Below, in pieces: positions 1 to 7,041 of a stretch of 38,075 nt of DNA. Both the position numbers and the translations under genes were made by a program. The DNA lies in contig DATGUS010000057.1 of NCBI GenBank assembly GCA_035301245.1, positions 1-38,075 on the forward strand. The letters are read 5' to 3'. A model generated the notes under the pieces. It ran no database searches, had not been told where the DNA came from, and saw nothing but the letters and a program-made list of their open reading frames with translations. The stretch comes from Alloiococcus sp035301245. GTDB taxonomy: Bacteria; Bacillota; Bacilli; Lactobacillales; Carnobacteriaceae_A. Each line of letters starts with the position of its first letter. Positions within the stretch are counted from its first letter, which is position 1.

Positions 1-70
1 TCGTTCGACTTGCATGTATTAGGCATGCCGCCAGCGTTCGTCCTGAGCCAAGATCAAACTCTCATTTTGA
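1..70 (-). rRNA. rrs: 16S ribosomal RNA, 5' end only
   Basis: The reverse complement of the first ~70 bases is the conserved start of bacterial 16S rRNA: GAGTTTGATCTTGGCTCAG, then GACGAACGCTGGCGGCATGCC and the ATACATGCAAGTCGAACG stretch. The gene runs off the left edge of the window, so only the 5' end is visible. The mature 5' end is placed at about 70 by comparison with the usual Firmicutes start and is uncertain by a few bases. The base after GATC is T, where most bacteria have A or C. Confidence 0.97.
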
Positions 71-341
71 ATGAGTCAAGCCTACACCGGCTTGATTCGT
101 TTGATTGCTCAATAATGTTGTCCATAAGTTTTTTTGAAAAACTTATTTAAAAAATGCTTGAATTGTCTCGATTCAAAAGAATCGAAGACCCTTGCACATC
201 TTGGTTGTATATCTTATTTAGTTTTCAAAGATCTAAAGGTCATGGCTTATTTGCCACAAGATTTATTATACCATAATTAGAATTTAAATGAAAGTAAAAA
301 TAAAAAATATTTTATTTTTTACTCATTCGCTTCCTAAACAG
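71..341 (-). promoter_or_regulatory. rRNA leader with boxA-like element
   Basis: This is the transcribed leader between the rRNA promoters and 16S. Reading the minus strand, CTTTGAAAACT (220-230) is the boxA-like antitermination element usual in Firmicutes rRNA leaders. Downstream are a hairpin-forming AAGTTTTTC/GAAAAACTT-type stretch around 128-146 and the pre-16S segment with a GACTCATTC/AAAATGAGAG fold next to the mature end. No gene is present. Confidence 0.7.
265..293 (-). promoter_or_regulatory. rRNA promoter P2 (extended -10)
   Basis: On the minus strand the -10 is TATAAT (265-270) preceded by TGG, giving an extended -10 (TGGTATAAT). The matching -35, TTTCAT at 288-293 with a 17-base spacer, is poor. 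It lies 84 bases downstream of P1, the usual tandem arrangement of Firmicutes rRNA promoters. Confidence 0.55.
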
Positions 342-348
342 TAATTTT

Positions 349-377
349 ATTATATAATTATCTTTTTTGTTTGTCAA
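349..377 (-). promoter_or_regulatory. rRNA promoter P1 (perfect consensus)
   Basis: On the minus strand, -35 TTGACA (372-377) and -10 TATAAT (349-354) are separated by exactly 17 bases. This is a perfect sigma-A consensus, with A/T-rich sequence upstream that could act as an UP element. Transcription would start near 342 and run through the leader into 16S rRNA. Confidence 0.85.
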
Positions 378-581
378 GATAATTTTAATATATTGTAAAA
401 TTTGTGTTGTTGCTTCAAATCAGTAACGAATATAATAGTAACAAGTTTAAATGATTTCGTCAACACTTTTCTTAAATTAATTTTGTTTTTTAATTTCTCT
501 GTTTTAAAGCCAAGTGCATCAGTTTATACATGAAGTTTCAAAGGCTTTAATCCACATGGTGCACGGTATCATCCATACTAA

Positions 582-950
582 CTATAGAGGATAATATTTA
601 GGTACCAATTCATTGCAATTTTTCTGCTGTAAAATAATCATTTGTTGCTCATATATATTGGTGATTGCTCTTGTAGACTCTGTGACTTCTTCATCAATGT
701 TGTATATAATTTTTAAAATTGAAATCTCTAATCTGGATAGTCCCGTTTATAGATGGGTGGCAACGATTTGAATGCAATCTGATCATTGATATCCTCATTC
801 ATCGTCACAACATAGATAATACTTGAAATAAATAGTTTATTCTCTTTCGATTTTTGAATCGTTGCTTAGACATTGTTCTAGCAAAATTTTTGCTTTTTTG
901 CTTCCTATTCTTAAACATAAAATAGAGTAATCCAAAGTAGGACTACTCAT
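582..950 (-). pseudogene. frameshifted membrane-protein remnant
   Basis: No intact gene lies in 378-1184, but the minus strand here shows protein-like translations that jump frame. The first frame (from about 939) reads YFGLLYFMFKNRKQ, a hydrophobic start followed by a basic stretch. A second frame opens near 845 and reads FISSIIYVVTMNED, then KSLPPIYKRDYPD, and stops at 728-730. A third frame continues directly as LEISILKIIYNIDEEV and ends at the stop at 582-584. Joined, the pieces give a membrane-anchored product of roughly 110-120 residues broken by at least two frameshifts, as expected of decay. I do not recognise the family. The rest of 378-1184 is A/T-rich sequence with no supportable feature apart from the promoter at its right end. 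Confidence 0.45.
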
Positions 951-1155
951 TTAATGTTAAGAAAGGTCCAGTTTTTCCGTATTAAATCGTATCAGTTAAA
1001 TAGATTCCTTCGTCAGCATACCCGAGTAAGATTCAATAAAACATCTCAGCTTTTTACATTGCCACACATGTTTATACAGTTACTTCTCTCCTAACCATCA
1101 CAAAGGGATTAAAAAGACAGCTAACAATTTAATTCTATCTGGATAAACGAAACTG

Positions 1156-1164
1156 TGTTATACT
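1156..1164 (+). promoter_or_regulatory. extended -10 promoter of the TM2 gene
   Basis: TGTTATACT matches an extended -10 (TGnTATAAT with one change). It lies 20 bases before the start codon, so the leader would be very short. No good -35 is seen 17 bases upstream. Confidence 0.35.
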
Positions 1165-1184
1165 GACTTAAAAGGAGGGGTATT

Positions 1185-1487
1185 ATGTCATCTATTAATC
1201 GAATGACTTATATTGAAACTTACGTTAACAACAACAAGAAATCTGCAGTACTAGCTTATGCTTTATGGTTTTTCTTTGGTATGTTTGGAGCCCACCGATT
1301 TTACATGGGTAAAGTTGGGACAGGACTAGTTCAGCTGGCACTGACAATATTCTTTGCATGGTGGACCTATGCCATTATTCCAGGAATTTGGGTTTTGATT
1401 GATGCTTTCTTACTGCCAGGTATGCTTGCCAATAATAAAAACAAGCTACGCCAAGAAGCAATTGCCTTGTCAGAATCCAGCAATTAA
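1185..1487 (+). CDS. TM2-domain membrane protein
   Basis: This 100-residue protein consists almost entirely of a TM2 domain: two transmembrane helices (about residues 20-37 and 45-72) joined by a short turn carrying the family signature GAHRFYMGK (35-43). The second helix ends in WVLIDAFLLPGM, also typical. TM2 proteins are common in Firmicutes; their function is not established. The start is supported by a strong ribosome-binding site, AAAGGAGGG, six bases before the ATG. It stands alone with its own likely promoter and a clear terminator, divergent from the rRNA operon. Confidence 0.85.
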   Translation: MSSINRMTYIETYVNNNKKSAVLAYALWFFFGMFGAHRFYMGKVGTGLVQLALTIFFAWWTYAIIPGIWVLIDAFLLPGMLANNKNKLRQEAIALSESSN

Positions 1488-1503
1488 TTTATATACTTAG
1501 TAG

Positions 1504-1556
1504 AAACCACCCACATAAAGACAATATTGTTTTTATGCTTGGGTGGTTTTCTTTAT
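1504..1556 (+). terminator. terminator of the TM2 gene
   Basis: Inverted repeat AAACCACCCA (1504-1513) / TGGGTGGTTT (1540-1549) with an inner CATAAA/TTTATG pairing, followed by a T-rich tail. Confidence 0.85.
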
Positions 1557-1620
1557 TTCAAGGCAGATTCATTCAAAAGTCATAAAAATCATTCATATTA
1601 CATTTTTATAAGTGTTTTCA

Positions 1621-1649
1621 TTGGCTTTGCTACTAACTTTCGTTACAAT
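1621..1649 (+). promoter_or_regulatory. promoter of the SDR gene
   Basis: TTGGCT (1621-1626), a 17-base spacer and TACAAT (1644-1649), about 48 bases before the start codon. The -10 has five of six consensus bases and the -35 four of six. Confidence 0.55.
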
Positions 1650-1697
1650 AAAGATGTGTAATCTTTTAAGTTTTAACATGATTAAAGGAGGATTATT

Positions 1698-2429
1698 ATG
1701 GGAAGATTAAATGGTAAAGTTGCAATTGTTACAGGCGGTGCAGGCGGCATGGGTGAATCCCACGCGCGTCTATTCATCGAAGAGGGTGCTAAGGTAACAA
1801 TCTCAGATATCAACGAAGAAAACGGTCAAAAGCTTGCTGAAGAACTCGGCGAAAACGCCCTATTTATTAAACACGACGTTACAAAAGAGTCAGACTGGCA
1901 AAAGATTGTCCAAGAAACTGAAGACAAGTTCGGCCCCGTTTCAATTCTTGTTAATAACGCTGGTGTATCAACTGTCTTATCAGCAGAGCACTCATCGCTT
2001 GATGACTACATGAAGATTATTAACATAAACCAAGTTTCTGTATTCTTAGGCATGAGAGAAGTTGTTAAATCAATGAAGAAAGCAGATAAAGGGTCAATCG
2101 TTAACATTTCATCAATTAATGGCTTAAAGGGTGGTGCAATTGGCTATACAGATACTAAATTCGCAGTGCGTGGTATGTCTAAAGCAGCTGCGAAAGAATT
2201 CGCTCAATACGACATCCGCGTAAACTCTGTCCATCCTGGTATCATCAACACGCCAATGGTTCAACAAAGTGAAGCATACGACCAAATCCAAGAAATGGTT
2301 AAGTCTGTACCACTTCAACGTATGGCTGAGTCAGAAGAAATTTCTCAAATTGTACTCTTCTTAGCTTCTGATGAATCAAGCTACTCAACAGGTTCTGAAT
2401 TCCTAGCTGATGGTGGTATCCTAGCTTAA
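1698..2429 (+). CDS. short-chain dehydrogenase/reductase
   Basis: A 243-residue classical SDR oxidoreductase. The Rossmann nucleotide-binding motif TGGAGGMG is at 12-19, NNAG at 86-89, and the catalytic residues Ser139, Tyr150 and Lys154 (YTDTK) are in place. Asp37 after the second beta strand suggests preference for NAD(H) over NADP(H). It has the length and C-terminal GSEFLADGG motif of the Lactobacillus R-specific alcohol dehydrogenase and hydroxysteroid/glucose dehydrogenase-like SDRs, but substrate cannot be read from sequence. The start has an AAAGGAGG ribosome-binding site (1684-1691) and a promoter at 1621. It is monocistronic and, with the TM2 gene, one of only two plus-strand genes in the window. 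No compact terminator follows; the structured region at 2465 may serve. Confidence 0.9.
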   Translation: MGRLNGKVAIVTGGAGGMGESHARLFIEEGAKVTISDINEENGQKLAEELGENALFIKHDVTKESDWQKIVQETEDKFGPVSILVNNAGVSTVLSAEHSSLDDYMKIININQVSVFLGMREVVKSMKKADKGSIVNISSINGLKGGAIGYTDTKFAVRGMSKAAAKEFAQYDIRVNSVHPGIINTPMVQQSEAYDQIQEMVKSVPLQRMAESEEISQIVLFLASDESSYSTGSEFLADGGILA

Positions 2430-2464
2430 TTAAGACAAAGATTTAAATTAGCAACCTTAGTATT

Positions 2465-2656
2465 GCTTACTTAAGGCTGGATGGAACTACTCCTGTTAGG
2501 TTACCCGCTCATTCTCATTACTTTCGAGTCAGATTTAACGTTATTCTAGTAAAGGGCTTCGGCATCTTGCATGACATAACTGAGCAGAGCAAATAGACCA
2601 CCTGGAAAGCTCATCCAGCGACAATTTCCATCCAGCCACCTGATATTAAGTCAAGC
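2465..2656. other. candidate structured RNA or small inverted-repeat element
   Basis: The non-coding stretch 2430-2835 contains a region closed by a long-range inverted repeat: GGCTGGATGGAA (2475-2486) pairs perfectly with TTCCATCCAGCC (2626-2637). Outside it, GCTTACTTAA (2465-2474) pairs with TTAAGT-C-AAGC (2646-2656) across an eight-base bulge. The 139-base interior has further helices: CCT/AGG (2492-2500), GCTCA (2507-2511) with TGAGC (2581-2585), a UUCG-capped hairpin (2552-2568) and CTGGA/TCCAG (2602-2618). The result is a branched fold. I recognise no riboswitch, T-box or known housekeeping RNA on either strand. It could be a non-coding RNA, a structured 3' region of the SDR transcript, or a MITE-like element; no target duplication is evident. 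Confidence 0.45.
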
Positions 2657-2705
2657 GATCATCGTCATTTATTTCGCTAAATTATTTCCTATATATAAAA
2701 CCACA

Positions 2706-2801
2706 CCCCCTTTTTCACTGATTAAGATGACAAGCAACAGTAATAAGATCGTTTTGTTTACACTGACTTATTACTCTACTTCTATTCAGTAAAAAAGGGG
2801 G
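2706..2801. repeat. long-loop inverted repeat, probable terminator
   Basis: CCCCCTTTTTCACTGA (2706-2721) and TCAGTAAAAAAGGGGG (2786-2801) pair over 16 bases with one mismatch. A second perfect hairpin, AGTAATAAG/CTTATTACT (2739-2747, 2767-2775), lies inside the loop. It sits 35 bases past the yfhO stop, and on the minus strand is followed by a T-rich run, so it may end the LTA-glycosylation transcript. It could also act for plus-strand transcription from the SDR gene. Confidence 0.55.
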
Positions 2802-2835
2802 GCTTTTTATAAAGACCTCTTTAAGATTTAATAGC

Positions 2836-5559
2836 TTATTGGACTTTTTTTCTATATAACCATTCAGTTAAAAATGTTAATGCTAATCCTATGACCGTTA
2901 ACCATACACCTGGGACGAGTTGTTTATTTTGATACTTTAATTCAATCATTTCTTCTCCCTCTTTTAACGGTATCCCTACAAAACCAACATTCACTTTAAT
3001 GGGTGTACGTTTCTCTCCATTCACTTTAGCTTCCCAACCTTTTTCATAAGGAATGGAGGTAACGAGTAAACCACCCTCTGTATTTTTTAAAGTTCCTTTA
3101 ACTGTCTCATTATCAAACGTTTTAATATTTAACGCTCTTTCGTGTTTTTCTTCTGATAATTGTCTATCATTTTCAAGATTTATCGGTAGCGCATAAAGCT
3201 TTATATCATCTATTGTAAAGTTACCTGTATCTTTAAAGGTAATTGAAATAGGATGATCATCTTCTACTCGACCTAGATTAACGAAGAATTGATCACGGTC
3301 AAAATAGGTACTAAATGTATGTTGATCAGATTGTCTAAATGATTTACGGCGATCATTATATTTAAAGACGATATCATAACCAGTCTTATCATAAGTATAG
3401 AAATGAGATTCGTCCGTCTTATAATCCATGCCTTCTAATGAAATAAAAAGTTCATGATTTGACAGATCATTTGCCTCATCCAACGAAATCGTTATACTTT
3501 GATCTACTTCATCAATGTTCAACTGATAAGACTTAGTAGCTTCAAGCTTTTTACCTTCATAAGAGATATTATAGGGAATTGTTTTGGAGCTTGTGATTTG
3601 AGATGGGGCAATCGAATCACTTTGAGTTAGCAATTCTGAATCTTCTATATCTTCTACTACTGCCACTTGGCTCAATACTTCTTCTTTATCAATCGGCGTT
3701 AATGTGCTGAACGTTTCTTCTGACAGATAATCATTCATCACATAGGCAAATGGATAGGCGTAGTTTGTCTTCGCTAAAACTTTTTCATCATTAGATACTG
3801 CTTCATCCACTTGATAGCTATCAGGTATATAAGTGTCGTTTTCTCGGTCTGTGATAATATATTCGACGTTCATTAAATAATTAGCAAAGCGTCGGTCGTC
3901 TAATCCGTTACGAAGTGGCTGAATGATCTGATACGGAGCGAGCATTAATGCTTCTGAAAAATCTGCAATCGATTTATTTGTAATGGAAAGATAATGACTT
4001 AATCCCATTTGGTCATGATAAATATATTGATTACGTACATGATTATCCTTCGAGGTATTTCCTATTCGATAAACGTGGTCATCTGGTAAATGCTTTTCAA
4101 GACCACCGAACAACTGACGGTATTCTTCAATGGAATTATTCAAGGGTTTGGTAGTGCTAATCGTATTTGCTCCATAGGGCATATAGTAGTTTAGACCATT
4201 CATTATCATATTTAAAGCTATCACAGCCACAAGCAATAGCATCGTATAATCTATTTTATTCTTTACGGTTTCCTTATTCTCTCTCCAAAGTATGATCCAT
4301 AAAGCCCACCCGACAACTATCGGAGTTAAATAGTAAACAAATTTATTCGTCAAAAACATACTAACGGTATAAATCACAGTAAAGAATCCAAGTATACCTG
4401 CAATATTTTTTAAATCATTTTTACCAATTCGGTCACGATTATCGATAAAAAATCCAGTCCCTAGTGATAAGAAAAATGGAACTGCGAAACTAAATCGATT
4501 ATAAGGTCCAGAAAAACCATTCATCATTGAACCGAAAAATGGAAAAAGTAAAAACAGTGTGAGAATAATCAAAATATAAAAAATTGCTTGTTTTTCTTTA
4601 CGTGTTTTCCATAAATAATACAGACCAAATAAGGTAAAAGCTGAAAAACCGCCCACACTCCAGAAATAAGCGTTAGGCACAAACAAGTTGTGGATTAAAG
4701 CAACATAATAGTCTAGTTGATAATGCACCAAGTTGATAGCTACACCTTCAGCACTTCTTGATGAATTTAAAAAACCATACACCATAGGTAAGAAAATGAA
4801 GCCACTAATTAATAGTCCAAGAATATAATGTAGAAAAGAACACCCTACTATTGTTGCTAATCGTTTTTTGTCTTCAATACCAAACACTACATAATATCTA
4901 ACGACTGCATAAATAAAGACTAGGATAGTTAATTTGTAAAAGAAGTAGAAGTTTGCTATAGCTCCTAAAGCAGTAATGACTGTGAAGAGCAAACCCGATT
5001 CATCTTGGATAATCTTTTCGGAACCCAAGCATAAAAGTGGGAACCAAATTAACGGCAGAATGAAAAACGGATGGCGATTAATATTTAATAACACATAAAA
5101 GCTAAAAGTGTACATAATTGCACCAATCAAGCCAGCATAATGAGAGGCTTTTATTCTTCTAGCAAATATTAAGTAACTGAGCCCAACACACCATACTCGT
5201 AAAAAAATGAGTAGGTGAAAAGAAAACTCTCTTAGACTTTCTGGGAATAAGACACCAAGATAGACGAACGGATCGCCTAATACATAATAACCATATGCTG
5301 TTATCGTGTCTGCACCAGGACCAATCGACCAGCTCCATTGAGGAAACGGCTCACCTTTAAAAAGACCTTGGAGTACTTTGACATAGTCATCAAATAATTG
5401 GAAGTGTTGCGAGAACCCATCACTCTCCCAAATGAATGAACCGCCCATCGCAAAGTAAACACTAAAAATCCCTAGACTAATTGCTACAAAAATCAGTGTA
5501 TAATGCAAAAACGTTCGTTTTGAAATATCAGCATTTACTGTTTTAGTAGATTCAATCAT
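2836..5559 (-). CDS. yfhO: YfhO-family membrane protein, LTA glycosylation
   Basis: A 907-residue polytopic membrane protein of the YfhO family (861 residues in B. subtilis). The N-terminal half has about a dozen hydrophobic helices, with the family's early signature WESDGFSQHF near residue 45 and GPGAD near 81. A large extracytoplasmic region follows (about 470-875), and one last helix ends at 900 before a basic tail. In B. subtilis YfhO works with CsbB and a GtrA/GtcA-type flippase to add GlcNAc to lipoteichoic acid; YfhO is the probable extracytoplasmic transferase. Here it is the third gene of the same cassette: its ATG shares a base with the gtrA stop (TAATG), indicating translational coupling. 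Substrate and polymer are inferred from the family. Confidence 0.85.
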   Translation of the reverse strand: MIESTKTVNADISKRTFLHYTLIFVAISLGIFSVYFAMGGSFIWESDGFSQHFQLFDDYVKVLQGLFKGEPFPQWSWSIGPGADTITAYGYYVLGDPFVYLGVLFPESLREFSFHLLIFLRVWCVGLSYLIFARRIKASHYAGLIGAIMYTFSFYVLLNINRHPFFILPLIWFPLLCLGSEKIIQDESGLLFTVITALGAIANFYFFYKLTILVFIYAVVRYYVVFGIEDKKRLATIVGCSFLHYILGLLISGFIFLPMVYGFLNSSRSAEGVAINLVHYQLDYYVALIHNLFVPNAYFWSVGGFSAFTLFGLYYLWKTRKEKQAIFYILIILTLFLLFPFFGSMMNGFSGPYNRFSFAVPFFLSLGTGFFIDNRDRIGKNDLKNIAGILGFFTVIYTVSMFLTNKFVYYLTPIVVGWALWIILWRENKETVKNKIDYTMLLLVAVIALNMIMNGLNYYMPYGANTISTTKPLNNSIEEYRQLFGGLEKHLPDDHVYRIGNTSKDNHVRNQYIYHDQMGLSHYLSITNKSIADFSEALMLAPYQIIQPLRNGLDDRRFANYLMNVEYIITDRENDTYIPDSYQVDEAVSNDEKVLAKTNYAYPFAYVMNDYLSEETFSTLTPIDKEEVLSQVAVVEDIEDSELLTQSDSIAPSQITSSKTIPYNISYEGKKLEATKSYQLNIDEVDQSITISLDEANDLSNHELFISLEGMDYKTDESHFYTYDKTGYDIVFKYNDRRKSFRQSDQHTFSTYFDRDQFFVNLGRVEDDHPISITFKDTGNFTIDDIKLYALPINLENDRQLSEEKHERALNIKTFDNETVKGTLKNTEGGLLVTSIPYEKGWEAKVNGEKRTPIKVNVGFVGIPLKEGEEMIELKYQNKQLVPGVWLTVIGLALTFLTEWLYRKKVQ

Positions 5560-5978
5560 TAATCATCCTCCTGTTTAAAAATGTACAATTTGCTGAAGAC
5601 ATAATTAAGAATGACAATAATAAATTGTACAGCGATTTTGGCGATTGTTGTGTCCATTAAGATTAAATCTACTAACAGCCACATGCTTAACATATCAACG
5701 ACTGCCGAAACCGCTCTTAAACTGACAAATTTTAAAAACTCACTCATCACATGTTGCCATGTTGGTGACTTCGAGCGGAATACAAACCGTTTATTTGTAA
5801 AAAAGGCGAATAAAATCGCCGCCACAATCGAAATGAAGTTAGCAATCAGGTAAGGGATGCTCAGTATTGAATCAAACAGAAAAAAGACAATAATATTAAC
5901 GGCTGTTGTCGCTACACCGAATATAAAATATTCAATTAATTGACGATGTTCCATATATAATGTTTTCAATTTATTCAT
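5559..5978 (-). CDS. GtrA/GtcA-family flippase
   Basis: A small (139-residue) GtrA-like protein with four predicted transmembrane helices and the family features EYFIFGVATTAVNI near the N-terminus and NYVFSKLYIF at the C-terminus. GtrA/GtcA proteins are thought to flip the undecaprenyl-phosphate-linked sugar made by a CsbB-type enzyme across the membrane. The ATG at 5978 is preferred to the one at 5987 because AAGGA lies just upstream of it. This gives an eight-base overlap (ATGAATAA) with the csbB stop. Its position between csbB and yfhO supports a role in teichoic acid glycosylation. Confidence 0.85.
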   Translation of the reverse strand: MNKLKTLYMEHRQLIEYFIFGVATTAVNIIVFFLFDSILSIPYLIANFISIVAAILFAFFTNKRFVFRSKSPTWQHVMSEFLKFVSLRAVSAVVDMLSMWLLVDLILMDTTIAKIAVQFIIVILNYVFSKLYIFKQEDD

Positions 5979-6948
5979 TACGAGCATCCTTATTTTCTTG
6001 ATTTGAATCTTCTCTTACTAAATAAGTGGGCCGGTTTTTCGTTTCGACAAACACACGCCCAAGATATTCACCGATGACCCCTAAAGAAATTAATTGAATG
6101 CCTCCTAAGAACAAGATAGAAGCAATCAACGTTGGGTAACCTTCCAAACTTGACCCGAACAATAGAGTCTTTCCTATTTCATAAGCTAAAAAGCCAAAAG
6201 CAAATACTGAAATAAGGAACCCCATGTAAGACCAAATTTTAAGCGGCATAGTACTATAAGAAGTAATACCATTTAAAGCGAGGTTAAATAAATCTAAGAA
6301 TTTCCATTTTGTTTCGCCGGCAATTCGCTCCTCTGCATGATAGCTAATTTCTTTCTTATTAAATCCGATCCATCCGTACATGCCTTTTGTATATCGTTCT
6401 GTTTCGCGAATTTGTTTTAGCGCTTCGACACATTTGCGGTCGAGCAGTCGAAAGTCTCCGACATGCGGATAAACTTCTTTACCAGAAATAAACTGAAGTA
6501 TTTTATAGTAATATTTTGAGGTGAATTTCTTAAAACGGCTTTCACCATCACGTTCTTGGCGAACCGCATAAACATCATCATAACCTTGTTCCCACCAATG
6601 AATCATTGCTTTAATCACTTCAGGTGGTTGTTGTAAATCAGCATCCATCACAACGACAGCATCTCCTTTAGCATAATCAAAGCCTGCTAGCATAGCAACT
6701 TCTTTACCAAAGTTACGTGATAAGTCGATATAGCGAACTTCATTACGCGTAACTGCGTATTCTCTAAGTAAAGGGATCGTCGAATCGGTACTACCATCAT
6801 TAATAAAAAGAAACTCAAAATCATAGCTTTGAATCTCTTCAATCAATGAATCGAGACGCTTAAATAATGTTTTAAACATAGCCGATTCATTATATGAAGG
6901 GATAATGATAGTGATTAACTTCTTATTTTCGTAACTTTGTTTATCCAT
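5971..6948 (-). CDS. csbB: CsbB-like polyprenyl-phosphate glycosyltransferase
   Basis: A 325-residue GT2 glycosyltransferase of the CsbB/DPM1-like type. The N-terminal domain begins IIIPSYNE, has FINDGSTD, and carries the metal-binding DAD at 102-104 followed by LQQPPEV. Two transmembrane helices close the protein (about 230-255 and 270-295). The family transfers a sugar, GlcNAc for B. subtilis CsbB, from a UDP-sugar to undecaprenyl phosphate at the inner face of the membrane. The open frame extends to a GTG at 6960, but that codon lies inside the ribosome-binding site AGGTGG, so the ATG at 6948 is chosen. It is the first gene of the csbB-gtrA-yfhO unit, which starts just after the terminator at 6981-7010. 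Confidence 0.88.
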   Translation of the reverse strand: MDKQSYENKKLITIIIPSYNESAMFKTLFKRLDSLIEEIQSYDFEFLFINDGSTDSTIPLLREYAVTRNEVRYIDLSRNFGKEVAMLAGFDYAKGDAVVVMDADLQQPPEVIKAMIHWWEQGYDDVYAVRQERDGESRFKKFTSKYYYKILQFISGKEVYPHVGDFRLLDRKCVEALKQIRETERYTKGMYGWIGFNKKEISYHAEERIAGETKWKFLDLFNLALNGITSYSTMPLKIWSYMGFLISVFAFGFLAYEIGKTLLFGSSLEGYPTLIASILFLGGIQLISLGVIGEYLGRVFVETKNRPTYLVREDSNQENKDARNE

Positions 6949-6980
6949 TATTGTTACCACCTATTTTCTGAAAAATAACA

Positions 6981-7010
6981 GGCATAGCAGAAAAATTACT
7001 CTGCTATACC
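6981..7010 (-). terminator. terminator of the AI-2E transporter gene
   Basis: GGCATAGCAG / CTGCTATACC hairpin with a 10-base loop, followed on the minus strand by a TGTTATTTTT run. It separates the transporter gene from csbB. Confidence 0.8.
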
Positions 7011-7041
7011 TCTCTCTCATTTTAAATAATTAGCTTAGTTG

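Noticed and set aside
2430..2705. T-box or known riboswitch on the minus strand (a GGTGG occurs near 2598-2603)
   Set aside because: No GGnACCGCG antiterminator follows, no specifier stem is visible, and there is no regulated gene immediately downstream on that strand.
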